Positions 12,190 through 25,276 are shown, counted from the stretch's first letter. The stretch is DNA of 64,000 bases from Camellia lanceoleosa (GCA_025200525.1 CM045762.1:126733752-126797751), one strand, 5' to 3'. Notes: generated from the letters alone by a model not told the origin. Numbers and translations are program-made.

Positions 12190-14110
12190 CTGAATTTACA
12201 GTCGATAATATTTGGGCGCATTCGGACTCCGTGGGATGTCTATCATGGATGATAGAGTTGCTAAAGCGTCTGCGAACTTGTTGTTCTCTCTTAGTAGATG
12301 AGTAAAACTTAACTTTTCAAACCGAGGAATCGGCAAATCCAAGGTTTGGTGATACATCATCATATTTTCTTCTTTTACTTTCCGGTCTCCTTTAGCTTGA
12401 GACACAACAAGATTCGAATCTCCGATGGCGTCCGGCCGTCTTGCCCTAATTCGAGGCGCTTCCATACCGACAATGCGCCGTGATACGCTTCGTTATTTGA
12501 GACTTTGAAGCGGAGTTTGAAGGCTAGAGGATCTGAGGAATTGTCGGGTGCTATCGGCAACACTCCTATCCCATACCCATGTTGATTTGGCGCTCGTCAA
12601 AGTACATTGTCCAACTTTCCTCGTCGATATGCGAAATTGCTTCATCTGGGAATAGGTACTCAAGCTGCTTCATCCCCTCAACGGATGGTCGGCAAGGAAC
12701 TCTGCTCTTTGCTACGCCCTTCTTGACTTCGCGTCACATATGTAAGATCAAATTCGGAAACATGACAACCAACGAGCTAGCCTACCCGTAGCGGCTGGTT
12801 TCTCGAAAAAGATATTTGATGGGATCAAGTCATGAAACCGGCATTACAGTGAGCTAACGGTAGTGCCGCGACTTCACGGTAGCCCATACGAGCTAAGCAA
12901 GCCTTTTCGGTGGCGTATCTGGGTCTCATACTCTAGCATTTTCTTGCTCAAATAATAGATGGCTTTCTCCGCCTATCTTGATTCTTGTGCAAGCATCTGC
13001 CCATTGTGGTCTCGATCAGCGGCAATTACAAAATCAACGGTTTCCACGATTACGGTGGTGATAAAGCGGGGATTACGTAGATATTCTTTAATCTGTTCAA
13101 GCCTTGACTTGGCAAACCGTCCCATTGGAATTTCTTGCCTTTCTTGAAGACCAAAAAGTGGTTCACAAGTCAAGGTTAGTTTTGAAATAAACCGTCTTAT
13201 GAATTGCACTTTACCCGAAAGCCTCGCACCTCTTTTTAGGTCTTTGGTGGTGGCATTTCTAAGATGGCCTTGATTTTGGAAGAATTACCTCGATGCCTTT
13301 GTGTAATGTCGAAACTGACATTTTTCATTGTAACACCAAGCGTACATTTACGAGGGTTTAACGCAACTTTGAATTCACGATCCTTTGGAAAAACTTGCGT
13401 AAAGGCGGTGTAGTGGCCCTCTCTTTCTTTGGACTTGACAATCATGTAGATCACGTACACCTCAACCTCTTTGTGGATCATATCATGTAGTATTGTGGTC
13501 GGCCCGTTGATAAATGTGACATTCTTCAACCCAAGCGGCATGACCCGATAGCGATATGTTCCCCGCGGGGTGGTGAATCTGATCTTCTCTCGTCCTCTGG
13601 TGCCATCACGATCTGGTTATAGCAGAAGCCATCCATGAGCGAGGCGGTGCATGCCACTTTGTAAAGTCCACTAGCTCATCAATGTGTGGCAAGGGAAAGT
13701 CGTCGCTTGATGGCTCTGTTTAAATCCACGAAGTCTCGCACCGGATCTTGCCATCTTTCTTGACACCGGCACTATGTTGGCCAACCAAGTGGGATATTAC
13801 GATACTAGCGAGAAACTGCGTCAATTTGTAGTGACCTCTTCTTTGATCTTGAGAGCCCAATCCGGCGGATCATTGAGCTTACTTAATAGGTCGGGCCTCG
13901 GGGTCAAGGGGATCCGATCTTTGTACAATCTCGGGATCGATTCGGGCATGTCTTCGTAGGACCACGCGAAAACATCTTTGAAATCTTTTAATAAAGCGAC
14001 TAAGCGCTCGCGTTCCTCCGAAGACAACGTGGACCCGATCTGGACGGTAGCGGGTCCTCCTCGGTTCAATATTCACGAAATGATTTCATCCGTTAAAGGC
14101 TTAACAAATC
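12190..14110 (-). pseudogene. Tat1 reverse transcriptase and RNase H, decayed
   Basis: Reading from 14110 downward on the minus strand, the segment opens with FKDVFAWSYEDMP, typical of this group. A WLANIVPV region follows, then MDGFCYNQI with the motif A Asp (around 13615). MPLGLKNV is at 13541. The catalytic YVDD box is degenerate (YVIYMIVKS at about 13445-13457), so both Asp residues are lost. Thumb-region residues follow at 13209-12973. RNase H-like residues GDSNLVVSQ and NKFADALATLSS are at 12465-12196. Frames change at least five times. Confidence 0.88.
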
Positions 14111-14990
14111 TCTCTGCTCTTGCTCAATTAAGCGTTGTAAAACCGGAGGCACCGTCCTCGTCGTTTTGATCAAAATTTTGAAAGTCGAGTTAATGCAATA
14201 AATTAGGGGCCGAGAAAAGTACTCGGAAACCACATTCACCTCATTCTCATTAAGTTCATCGGATCATCAATTCGCCGGTTACAACAGACTCAAAGAAAAG
14301 GAAAAAACGACTGGACAAGACTCGGCATCGGGTTAACATCCCGAAGTACAGACTCGAGACTCGGTCGGCTGGAACTGATTCCGACTCGAAGACTTCGGTG
14401 GAATCGATTCGGCTCACTACTGACCCGAGCTGGCTTGGATAAGAATCCTCCTCGTCTTGCCAAATGAGAGAGGTGCGATCGATCGTCCAAGATAGGCTAT
14501 TGGTTGGCGCGGCCGTTTCATCTCAATCATGGAAACCGCGGCGTTATTCCCCAAGCAATCTGGTCGTCGGAGGATCGAGAGAGAGACATGCAGCGCTACC
14601 CCATTTCCAATTCGGTGCCCTCGGGACTCCTTGCCTCATTACCTTTCGATCTCGGTTGTTGGAGTGCATGCGCTCTTGACAACGTCATCCGGATAGTTGC
14701 GGTCGAAAGATTTGAAACACGATGCAGCGCTTCCCTCGCGTTCAACCATGGTTACGGGAAGCGCAAAATGGAAAATCTTCCCCTCCGGACGAAGCGTCCG
14801 TTCGAGTACAGATGGGCCTATGCATTAGATCAAAAGGCTTCGACTGCCGCCTACAGCCTGGCCATTTCCTTTCCTTTCCTCGTCCGATCTTCTTTGGTAG
14901 GCGGATAACCTAATCCAAGGTATGTGGATTATGTGGCACTTGACCATTGCGACACCTTTCGGCGCTTCTTCCCAATCCCATCCGGGATAT
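14111..14990 (-). other. Tat1 pol linker between protease and RT
   Basis: I see no recognisable domain on either strand. The stretch occupies the place of the variable linker between protease and RT in Tat-group elements. Ogre elements are known to carry an intron in this area; I could not define credible splice sites here. Confidence 0.45.
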
Positions 14991-14999
14991 CTTGTAGCT

Positions 15000-15620
15000 T
15001 GTTCATGAGGTAGGCGGCTTGACGACATACAAACCCTCATTCCAGCCATTATGTTTTGTACCACGGGCCTCGGCCAAAGTAAATCGATATAAACATATCT
15101 TCCATGCCGTGTTCAATCTCGGGGTGGCGTAGATACCTCCGGAGGGATGGATTGATGAGTTCCCAAAACAATGGCTACTCCTTTCCAAAGGGGTATTTCA
15201 CCATTTGATGTAGAGTAGATGAGGCGGCCTTCACTGATGCAACGAGTGCGCCCCAAAAGCATGTTGAAAGATCGAGGGACCTCCAAGACATGAAAATCTA
15301 TTTCGTGTTGTCGGGCCCAATCTTGGTTTGGATTTTCTTTGTCCCCAAGACATCCTGCTTGTATTATCATATGCTCGATTACTTGAGTAGTCGGTGTGAA
15401 GTCATGAGCTTTAACCCGATTGCATAGGCCGTTCTGGCGGACAAACATTGATAAGCGGACCGGTGTCAACAAGAACCACCGGAATCCATTTGTCCTGCAT
15501 TCTCTGAGAGATGTAGAGAGTGCATTATGGTCCACGCCCTCGGTGGCAATTCTTTGTCCGTAAAGGTCAATCTTGGGGAACCTCCTCCGGGAAGACCAAA
15601 CCAACTAGTTGTTCGGCGTA
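15000..15620 (-). pseudogene. Tat1 aspartic protease, decayed
   Basis: The minus strand encodes a hydrophobic run followed by the DTG active site at 15459-15467. Downstream are a flap-like region and FHVLEVPRSFNMLLGR (near 15290), which resembles the ILGR segment of retroviral-type proteases. A frameshift lies between the DTG and the rest. The protease would cut the Gag-Pol precursor. Confidence 0.75.
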
Positions 15621-15979
15621 GTTTCGATGGAAAGTTTCGCTCTGTCCATGGCGGATAAAACTGACTGCCGGTGCACCCTCGAAGCCATAGCGATCCCCAA
15701 ATGGAGATGTACGCTTGTATTTTCTTTATTTGCTTGATCTGACCTCTTCTTCCGCTTGCTTCTCTTTCTGTTTCTCTGCCTCCTTATCTTTCCCTGATGC
15801 CTCCGGTTGATCAAGGTGTGGGGGCTTGAAATACCGCCCACTTCTAGTCATGTGGTCTACCTCCTCGAGGTGCAGTCTTGTCCGGTTGGCCACTGCCCGA
15901 TCTTAAATCGTATGTGGGCAAGATACAAGTCGTCATCTTCCCACCACATTCCATTAGCGTCTAGCGAGCATCTGTCAGT

Positions 15980-18164
15980 TACGGCTTGTTTGTGCTCTCG
16001 GTAATTTCATTCCTCATGCTCACAGCATGTTCAGTCTTCGTGCCCGCAGCACTCTCAGCTCCCTCATGGTTCTTTGCTTTTCGGGCTCTCTCAGAGGCCC
16101 ATCTCTTTTCTTGTTCCTCCAGCAACAAGCATGCGGTTCTCAAAATGTTTACGTTCTTGGCGAAATTCTTACGTCTGCGCTCTCGGCAATATGTCGATCC
16201 TCGGCCCTTAGGCCACAAATGGTACAATATCGGTGATCATCCAACCACCGGCGACCTGTGACTCCTCATCTTGAACCAATTAATCGATGCATCACGATTC
16301 TGCTCGTAGGATTGAAGGTTGGCGAAGTCCTTGTCCACATGATCAAATCATCCCGTGATTCAAGCTTGTCCCCGGATCATACACAACTCTTCGGCCTCTT
16401 AGCAACCCCATACTCGGCTTAGGCGGCTCATCGACAAGATATATCCACTCGGATCATAAGCTCACTTGGTGAATTCTCGAGATAGCTCCACCCAGATTCA
16501 TGAGTTCTGCTCTCCTCGAAGCTGCCCATTCCATTCTCGGTGGTCACCACCTTTGGCTCGAGTTGGGTTGGGGAAGTGTCAACTGCACTGAAGTCGGTCT
16601 TTGTCGGGAAGGACCACCTCTGGCTTGGGTAAGTGGGAGGGAGTTATGTAAATCTTGGGATAAAGAATCGCCCCAGTCTTGGATAAGGTTGACTCTTTTG
16701 GTGGATCTTGGTTGTGTTTGGGGAGTGGGTTGTTTGTGACGTTGGGTCCTTGAGGAGGTAGAATGATGTTCTTGTCAATGAGGTCTGAATCTCATGGCCT
16801 TGACTGTAACATTGGTCGGTGTCATGACCATCTTCTTTGGTGGTATTGGCAATATTTGGGTTGGATTATGGGAAGAAGTGGATTCGGTGAGGCCTCGGTT
16901 CCAAGGGTTTGGTGCCTTTCGACTAGAACCAGGGACCTTAGACAAAGGCATATAGAGTGGGGAGAAGGTTCGTTGGCCTGGGTTGGTATCTTGGGGCTTG
17001 ATTCTTTGCTCCCGAGGCATCGAGAAAAAGGTGTGGCAGCTGCGGACCTTGGTTGGGAAGGGGATTGGTGGTGACCATTCCGACCTCTGAAGTTCTTGTA
17101 TTGGCGAGCCACTCGGGCTGCATTGGTATTCGATTAAATGTTCTTGAGTGATCGATCTTGGTCAAACAGACCTGTTTCATTGCATCCTCTATCTGCATCC
17201 CCATATCATGCGAATCTGCGAAGGTGGGGAAAGGGATCAAAATCATCTTCTTCATTAATCTTTGGTGGAGATTGCGCACAATCATCGAATTTGATCTCTA
17301 TCGGTTGGCCTCAAGGTCATCATCGATGCCTTGGCTCTCCACCGGGTGTGAAATCGAAAAAAAGACTCTTTAGGCTCTGCACAGTCGTCTCGAGATCACG
17401 AGTCGTGACCTCGATTTGCGTGTTATGAATATTGTGCAAGGAAGGCCTCGGCCATCTCATCGGTTGTTTTCACATCATCATCAAGTTTTGAGTACCAAGT
17501 GGATGCCACACCCGGCGAGTTCGACCGAACAAAAGCTTTGCGGTCGGGTTAGGCCCATTGGTCTTAAGGCGTCGAGAATAGCGGAGGTGTACCATAGGAT
17601 CCTCGGACCCATCAAGCGATCGATCTGGGGCATTTTAAATCTGTCGAGGCGAGTCACGGCCACATCGATATAGCCGTCTTCAATATTTGGGATGGCCTTC
17701 GCCCTTGAGACTTCTTAAGAGCTTCTCCAACTTGCTCAATTTAATTTGTCTGGTCTACCTCGAACTCAAATGGAAGTCAGGGTGCTTAGGGTAATGTTTT
17801 TGGGCGGTTGTGGTAGAAGCGGGCGGAGCCACCAGATTGGATGACTGTGTCCTCTTGAGCGTTTGGGGGTGGCGAGAATGTTACTGTTGATTCGGGAGGT
17901 AATGCAGGCGATCTGGGCGTTTTGAGGGTTTGGAGGGCATTACGGCGGCGGTATTTGTTCGGGTAATGGGGCCGGGTGGAGGAGAACGATTGAAGCGAGC
18001 GCAGCGTTCTGCTTTGTTATGTCGGTGATCAACTTTCGGTTGTTGGGCCATAATGACTTTGTTATGCAGAAAATTCCGCTGGCGGATAGCGTCATCTTGC
18101 ATTTGCTTCATGCTTTGACCATCTGGCGCATCATCGCCTCTATTGTTGGGTTACATTGTTCCAT
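15980..18164 (-). pseudogene. Tat1 gag, decayed
   Basis: A start codon at 18164-18162 opens MEQCNPTIEAMMRQMVK, followed by an M/Q-rich N-terminus (to 17881). The Gag core appears at 17663-17481 in mixed frames (PQIDR.MG, ALRPMGL, VELAGCGIH). A frame at 17285-16938 continues it, and 17112-16822 is rich in basic and proline residues. Around 16227-16170 a CxxC-like segment may be the remains of a zinc knuckle. Gag packages the RNA. Several frameshifts break it. Confidence 0.7.
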
Positions 18165-18473
18165 CTGAAAAAGCGGCAAGGTTGTCTCTATAGCGAAATG
18201 GGAATCTCAACCCGACTATCTGTCTCTAAAGTAGGCTTCTTTGTACCAATAATCTCTGCTTTCGATGAATTGCGTTTCCTCGGTCTCCTTCTAAAAGCGG
18301 GGGTAGTGAATGGAACCTTTGGATGTCCGTCAACTAGATCCTCGGATCGGTTGAGTCGGCGACCTCGTGTCAGTTGCTTAGGGGGTATCGGCGGGTTGGA
18401 AGCAATTGTGCTACAAATGTCCTAGCAAAAGGATAAATAAAAGCGAAAAAATAAATAACCAGAAATAAAGTAT

Positions 18474-18632
18474 AACAGCTTAAATTAAATACACCACACA
18501 CAGTCGGGTATAAAAACGGGCAGCATAACAGCTTAAATTGAATACACCACACACAGTCGGGTATACAAACGGGCAGCATAACGGCTTAAATTGAATACAC
18601 CACACACAGTCGGGTATACAACAACGCACAGT
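18474..18632. repeat. 53-bp tandem repeat in the Tat1 leader
   Basis: Three copies of cagcttaaatt.aatacacc...cacagtcgggtat start near 18475, 18528 and 18581. The third is partial. The repeat lies between the primer site and gag, in the untranslated leader of the element. Confidence 0.9.
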
Positions 18633-19241
18633 TAGTAAAATTTGGCTATACTGCCCTCAAATCTTGGTCAATATTCTGTATCCTTTGTTACGATAAAGCT
18701 GAATCGATATCCATGGACAAGCGATTCTCAAATCTTTGGATAATGCCATGAACTGATTCCCGAATTCAAAACTGATGCCCGCAGGCCTGATGCCCAAACT
18801 CATACTGATACATGCATTCCCTGTAGAGGCACACTCTAACAAGCACATAGCAGATAAGTGAGAGCCAAAACACCCCTATGTTGGGGTAGGGTTTCCCTGT
18901 CCTATTTTGTCGGGAACTAGGGGTTCACTCACACCTGCTGACAGACAACCTATAAGCGGGTAAGCAACTTTGTCCTAGTTTGGAATGGTCACTATGGATC
19001 GAATATGCACTAGGTCGAATGGTCAAAAGGGTGCCGGTAAACCAGGTTTGTGTTCTATCTTGGCGAGAGCGTAACGGCAAGCCTTATGGACATGCCTTGA
19101 CAAGACAAGCCTCGGGCAAACCGCTCGAGAATAGCGGATGGCAAACCACGGTGTCCTAGGCGCACCAATGCAAATGCAATGCAAAAAACACACAAGTGTA
19201 GTCAAAAGCAGATATCATGAGTTCGAGTCAAGTTCTCTAAC

Positions 19242-19259
19242 TCCCCAGCAGAGTCGCCA
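19242..19259 (-). other. Tat1 primer binding site, tRNA-Arg type
   Basis: Read on the minus strand this is TGGCGACTCTGCTGGGGA, five bases downstream of the 5' LTR end. It matches the 3' end of plant tRNA-Arg(ACG) plus CCA with one difference, as I recall that tRNA. A tRNA-Arg primer is typical of Ogre/Tat elements. Confidence 0.85.
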
Positions 19260-20689
19260 GAAACTGTAACAACGCCCGCGGGGGACCTCGCTACAGCTCG
19301 GACTCGATTTTTGTTGCGGTTCTCAATCTCGAACCAAAGAGTCCAAATCTGGCAAATCGTTTTGAAGGAAAACAGATTTTTTGAAAGAAGTGCCAAACAT
19401 GGATTGCTTTGCGGATAATGAGTCGCCTAAATATTTTAAAATGGGAAATTTAGGAAACCACGACTCGGTGCCAAAAGGCCGTGTCCGTCATCACCAAAGT
19501 TGGCTCGGGAACTTGGAGTACGATTAGGAAGGTCACATCGTGAGCACCCCTCTCGCCCGTCAAAACGGCCTCTACTAATCATGATATCGATTTTGAAAAA
19601 CATTGTATGCTCTTATTAGATTATTAGCCTAGGATTACTATGTGATGCTCATGACAAACAAGTATATAAATGGGCCGTCGAATTGGAACAAAACATTTCA
19701 TGTTTGTTTGTGAAAGGTGGTTTGCTACCCTTGCAGTAGGCTTAAAATCTGATTTTGACACAATCTAGTGGGCTTAACAAACAATCGATGAATTGCTCCA
19801 ATTCAAATAACCCAACCTCCACCCACAGGCATTCAAGGCAGTTATATCACATAAGCATTTAGCCTCATGGCAAGCATGCTATCATGGCAATCACACTCAT
19901 GCAATATGCTAAAAAATAAATGCTTACTGAGTACTCCAAGCCAAAAGCAGAAGCTTATTAGAAATCATGCATGATCCTAAAATATCTGAGAATGCCTAAT
20001 GCAACACATGCAAAAATGCAACTATAGCGGCTCGGCTATTCTAGAGATGGCATATGAAATGCAACGGCTAACATGTATTCAACTTAGAATTGAAATACAA
20101 ATGCGGTTTGTATGATCTTGAAACCCGATGCATGCAATCTGAGATGAATGATGCAAACATCTTTGTCATCTTTGTATGCTAATTGAAATATGCCCTATAT
20201 CTAACCATTCAAAGCGGGTAAATAAAAGGGAGAAAGAAATGGGGTTGGAAGACATACATCACACTCACACACCCTTATTACATTTATGCCCTCATGAGGT
20301 CGAATAAATAATATCTGAGACGAATAAAAGAATATCTGATCCGAAATATCTGATTCTAATTAATTAACAAATTAATTACAAAGAATTGAGGCTGGCGTGC
20401 AAGCCGAGGCGCCTCGCTTACGGTGGATAGTATATCTTTGAAATGCTTCGTGAAAATCCTTTGGGATGCCTGATTAGCCTCTGTTTGCAGTTTTCCTCGG
20501 TGCGTGCAGATTAGGAAAGTGATAATTCTTCATTTTTCTTTTAGCGGAGGCGGGGAAAAGGGCATAGCGATGTATTTCACAAATATATGCATGTCTCGAT
20601 CCTCGCGCCACCAATCACGCATATCGATGCATGATGGCGAGGCGATTGCACAACTCAATATTGGGATGAATACACATGAGCTACGAAAA

Positions 20690-21385
20690 ATGGGATGCCT
20701 CGAAATCGTGCTTGCAGACGCATAAACCGAAGCGATCTTTGAAGATGAAAATCGGATAAAACCGAAGTGCCTCGAAGTGCGTGCCTGGTAGCATAAGCGA
20801 AACGAAACCAAAATGGAGATCGAGATAAAGCTGGAGTGCCTCGAAATCGTGCACACGGGCACGCATAAGCCGAAGCGATGATGATGCAAAATCGGATAAA
20901 ACCGAAGTGCCTTGAAATGCGTGCACACGGACCGCATAAGCGAAGCGATGATGTAATGAAAATCGGATAAAACCAACGTGCCTCGAAGCAGCGTGCCTGG
21001 TAGCGCCGTCGAAGCGATGATGAAAGAATGAAAATCGGATAAGGCCGAAGTGCCTCGAAGTGCGTGCCTGAGCGCGCCGTCGGCGATGATGAAAGATGAA
21101 AATCGGATAAAACCGAAGTGCCTCGAAGTGCGTGCCTGGTAGCGCCGTCGGCGATGATGAAAGAATGAAAATCGGATAAGACCGAAGTGCCTCGAAAGCA
21201 GCGTGCCTGGTAGCGCCGTCAGCGATGATGAAATGAAAATCGGATAAAACCGAAGTGCCTCGAAGTGCGTGCCTGGTAGCGCCAAATCGGCGATGATGAA
21301 AGAATGAAAATCGGATAAAACCGAAGTGCCTCGAAGCAGCGTGCCTGGTAGCGCCGTCAGCGATGATGAAATGCAATGAAATGGC
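20690..21385. repeat. about 70-bp tandem array inside the Tat1 5' LTR
   Basis: Units of aaaatcggataaaaccgaagtgcc recur about every 70 bp. Most units contain gtgcctggtagcgccgtc, where the units of the other LTR have gtgcccacagcgccgc. The array is therefore internally uniform but differs systematically from its partner at 560-1270. Confidence 0.9.
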
Positions 21386-23464
21386 ATACGGAATCTGGGA
21401 TGGACTTACACCAACATGGGAGAGCCTCGGCTCACTCACATAGGGCCGTCGGGTAAAAATAAAATTGCCTCGAAAGCAGCGCCCATGAACGCATAAATCG
21501 AGGCAATAGCATACAAGCATGAAAATGCAAATTGGGCTTACGCCAACATGAGAGGGCCTCAACCACACTCACATAGGCTGCCGGAATGATAAGAATGAGG
21601 TGCCTCGAAGTCGTGCCCATTGGCCATAAGCCGAAACAATGCAAAAATAATCTGAATGGCACGGAAATGATATGCAAGCATGGTAATGGAATTTCAGCAC
21701 CTAAATAAAGGGAAAACAGCCCCGAAACAAATCGAAATGACACCGAAGCATGCATTCATCCAGAAAGTCTGAAATTAAGCCCGAAATGGCCTATAGCCAT
21801 GCTATACATGCAAAATATGATCATGGAAGCAAGAACAGTAGCAAGGCAGTCCCAAATATGGCATTTTTCAGTAATAAACATGGCCAAAATGCAAGCATAG
21901 ATATGGCAACAAAAGCTACAAGAATACGGTAAAAGAGAGGATTTTCAAAGCAAGTAGTATATAGAAAATTCAAATAGAAAAATTTTATTCTACAACATTA
22001 AAGAGGACCCAAAAATAAGCATATATGCAGAAGATGGAAGCCTCTAAATCATAAGACAAACATGCTAGAAATGGAGGGCAAAATGGAGCCACAAAAGGGT
22101 ATAACATAAGACATGCAATCTATACATCCAATGACCAAACCTTCTTCATGAAAAATGTAAAGGGGGTCAAAATAAGACTAAAACCAGTAGGGGTCGAAGT
22201 CCCAAAAACAAACACAAATAGGTCAAAAATTGCATACAAAATATGGCCTACTTGATGAAATTGAAGGAAGTGATAGATACAAAGGCCAAATGAAGTTGAG
22301 CCTATCTACAATGTTGTAGAGGGGCTCATTTTAAGCACAAAATCAGTAGGGGTCGGACCCCCAAAAAACAACACAAATAGGTCAATTTTAGCATGCAAAA
22401 ATGTTACCAACTTGAGGAATATTGAAGGAACTAGTGTATACAAACACCAAATGAGGTTGGGCCCTTCTACAAAGTTGTAGAGGGGCTCATTTTAAGCACA
22501 AAATAAGTATGGGTCGGAGCCCCAATTCTCAACCAATTAAAGGATAGAAAAGGATCAAGAAAATGCCCTAAAAGTTGGTTTTGAATACTTACCCTTGAAG
22601 ACTTGTCTTTCTTTGCTTCTTGGCTTGGATTTGTGGCTTATCAACCTCTGAAATCCACTTCCTTGCTGCTGGAATCGAAGTTGGAATGGTGAGGCTTAGG
22701 GTTGATGAAGGAATCAAGCAAGAACTTGAAGCTTTTTTGGAGTTTTTAGCTATGAAGATGGAGCTTTTGCCTTGGTGTTCTTGAAGAGATTTTTCCAACC
22801 TTGAAGAAGGAGGGAGGGCCTTCAAATAGGCAAGAAAATGGGGTGTAAAAGGGAGGAAAGCATCAATCTTTCCCTCTGAAATATCCGGATGAGAGACACT
22901 TTAAGCAGTGGGCAATTTGGAGCAGTGGAAGCAATCTGGCTTGACAGTAGTTTTGCTCAAGGTGGTAGGCCGACCACCCACCATGGCTTGACCAGCCACC
23001 TCCTATGGCCGACCACCTCAAAAATCAACTTCAAAATTTCGGCCGACCACCATACAAGAGTGTCCTCCCATGTGTGTAGAATAAGGCCCGGTCGAATTTG
23101 GCAACCTTGAACCGGAGTCACAACATAGAGCTTGAAGGAGGCCCAAAATGAAAGGCACAATTCGGCCGACCACCATACCAAAGTGTCCTCCTAGATGTGT
23201 GCAACAAGGTTCCAAGGTGGAAATTGGCAACAGCGGCGAGTCACAACATAGAGCTTGAAGGAGGCCCAAAAATGAAACTCACGGTTCTGGCCGACCCGAT
23301 GGTTAGTAGGGTCCTCCAGGTCCCTCATCACAGATATGTAACTTTGGTTGGAAGAAAATACCCCCAAGGTGTTCAACATTGGCGGAAGTGAGCAAAAGCG
23401 GGCTCGGAGGAAAGCTGGATTATCTGGGATAATTGCTGGCCTCCACCCCGATGATCTTCGATGT

Positions 23465-24115
23465 TGAAGCAGGTACACCAAGTTTGAACAAAACTAATGA
23501 GAAATGAGCGTTAAGGCCAAAAGCAAGCAAATCGGGATCCGAAAATGAAATTGCAGTGCGGAAGTGGCGTTGGCGGCGAAGTGGGTATCCGCGACCCAGT
23601 GTCCTCTGGAATGACAAAAGCAGAGTACACCAAAAACCGGAGAAGATGGATCTGAAATGAATGCTCGGGACCAAAACGCTTCGGTTTGGGGTCCGCAACT
23701 ATGAGCACCGAAAGTGGCATCTGACCTGAAGTGGGCATCGAGGGCCCAGGGGTTCCTCGAAATATTAAAGCAGAGGTCTCCGCCAAAAACCGAGAAAGGC
23801 GATGCAAAATGAATGCTCGGGACCAAAACCGCTCGGTTTGGGGTCGAAAAACAACTATGAGCACCGAAAGTGGCATCTGACCCGCGAAGTGGGCATCAGG
23901 GGGCCCCAGGGTTTCTCGAAATGATAAAACAGAGGTTCCTGCCAGAAACCGAAGAAAGCGGATGTGAAATGAATGCTCGGGGCCCAAATCACGCAGTTTG
24001 GGGTCCCGAAAATGGGTCGCCGGGCACCGGAAGTGGTGTTCGGCTGCGAAGTGGGCATCAGGGGCCCCAGTGTTCCTCGGAACACTAAAACAGAGGTCTC
24101 ATAAAAACCAGGAGA
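23465..24115. repeat. about 155-bp tandem array inside the Tat1 5' LTR
   Basis: This is the counterpart of 3300-4010. Repeated landmarks are ccaaaaaccg.agaa, aaatgaatgctcggg and gaagtgggcatc, with about five units. Period and content match the partner array, with many small indels. Confidence 0.85.
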
Positions 24116-24420
24116 AGTCGGAGATGGTTAGGCGGTCCCGAGCCGAGGCACCTGACCTAACGGCCTCGAAAGCAGGCAAAATGGCCTCTGACCATGAAAA
24201 GTAGCTCCTGGCCACCGGAGATAGTCTACAAGACCACTCCCTTCCCTCGGGAAAGAAAAGCGAGCAGTGGTTATGGCCGAGACAAGGTAGAAAGAGGGTT
24301 GAAGTCGGGAGGCGGTGGCCACGACTCTGAGACTTCGGAACGAGCACAGTATGCAACATCACCGAGTGCTCAATCAGCGACGTCTGAGTCTTAAGGTCGG
24401 TCAAAAATGGGGTGTCTACA

Positions 24421-25269
24421 ATTCCTTATACAGAATTTGCAATTTCTTATATTGATGATGTTCTTATTTTTTTCATCATCCATTGACCAGCATATTAAAA
24501 ATCTTAATATTTTTAAGCATGTTATAATCAGAAATGGTTTGGTGATATCTGCACCAAAAATAAAACTTTTTCAAACTATAATTCGATTTTTGGGTCATAA
24601 TATTCATAATGGTACCATAATTCCGATCGATAGAAGCATAGAGTTTGCATCTAAATTTCCTAATGAAACTAAAGATAAAACTCAATTACAGAGATTTCTT
24701 GGTAGTCTTAATTACATTAGTGACAACTATCACCAATTGGCACAAGATACTGCAATCATTTATACTAGACTCTGGAAAAATCCTCCACCATGGACTCCAG
24801 AACATACTAAAGCAGTTCAGAAAATAAAGCTTAAAGCAAAGACACTTCCTTGTCTTGCTTTACCTAATCCAGAATGGAAAAGATTGTAGAGACTAATGCC
24901 TCTAATCAAGGATATGGAGGTATTCTAAAAAAATTCAATCCTAACAGCAAAAAAAAAAAAGAACTTTTAAGGTTTACTTCTGGCAGTTGGAAGCACGCAA
25001 CTTTAAATTATCCAACTATTAAACAGGAATGTTTAGCTATTGTCAAATGTGTTTCTAAATTCCAGGATGATTTATTAAATCAACATTTTTTAATGCGTGT
25101 TGATTATTTTGTAGCAAAACAAATCTTTAAAAAAAATGTCCAGAATCTTGCTCAAAAACAAATATTTGCTTCTTCGCAAAGTTTACATTCAGCATTCGAT
25201 TTTGATATTGAATATATCAAAGTTGAACAGAATTCTTTACCGAATTTTCTAACCCATGAATATTTGTAG
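24421..25269 (+). pseudogene. pararetrovirus copy 1: C-terminal RT and RNase H fragment
   Basis: The fragment starts just before the YIDD box of RT (24451-24462), goes out of frame at the T-run that follows, and continues with the RT thumb (FLGHNIHNGTIIP, FLGSLNYISDNY). The first RNase H acidic position reads ETNASN, where active enzymes have Asp, so the site is changed. A frame step occurs near 24880-24960 around an A-run. The segment ends at an early TAG (25267-25269), where the other copy has CAG. Confidence 0.88.
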
Positions 25270-25276
25270 GGTCCAA

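Larger units (their letters stand above)
1..24420 (-). mobile_element. Tat1: giant Tat/Ogre-type Ty3/gypsy LTR retrotransposon (left end off-window)
   Basis: The element reads on the minus strand. Its 5' LTR is at 19265-24420 and its 3' LTR at 1-4313, with about 845 bp of the 3' LTR missing off the left edge. From 5' to 3' on the minus strand come the primer site, a leader with 53-bp repeats, gag, protease, RT, RNase H, integrase, a roughly 6 kb 3' region with an antisense ORF, and a polypurine tract. The LTR starts TGTAGACACC, and the primer site fits tRNA-Arg. The estimated full length is about 25 kb. Large size, very long LTRs, a tRNA-Arg primer site and an extra ORF after integrase are known for the Tat/Ogre group. 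Every coding domain is broken by indels and stops, so the element is non-autonomous now. The subgroup is uncertain. Confidence 0.9.
19265..24420 (-). repeat. Tat1 5' LTR, complete (5156 bp)
   Basis: On the plus strand it runs from TGTAACAACG to GTGTCTACA, so the ends are inverted TGTA/TACA. The left end abuts the primer site and the right end abuts viral sequence. In transcription direction it begins TGTAGACACCCC, a start shared by many plant Tat-type LTRs. It holds two tandem arrays (20690-21385 and 23465-24115) between near-unique AT-rich parts. An LTR this long is unusual even among plant elements. Confidence 0.92.
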
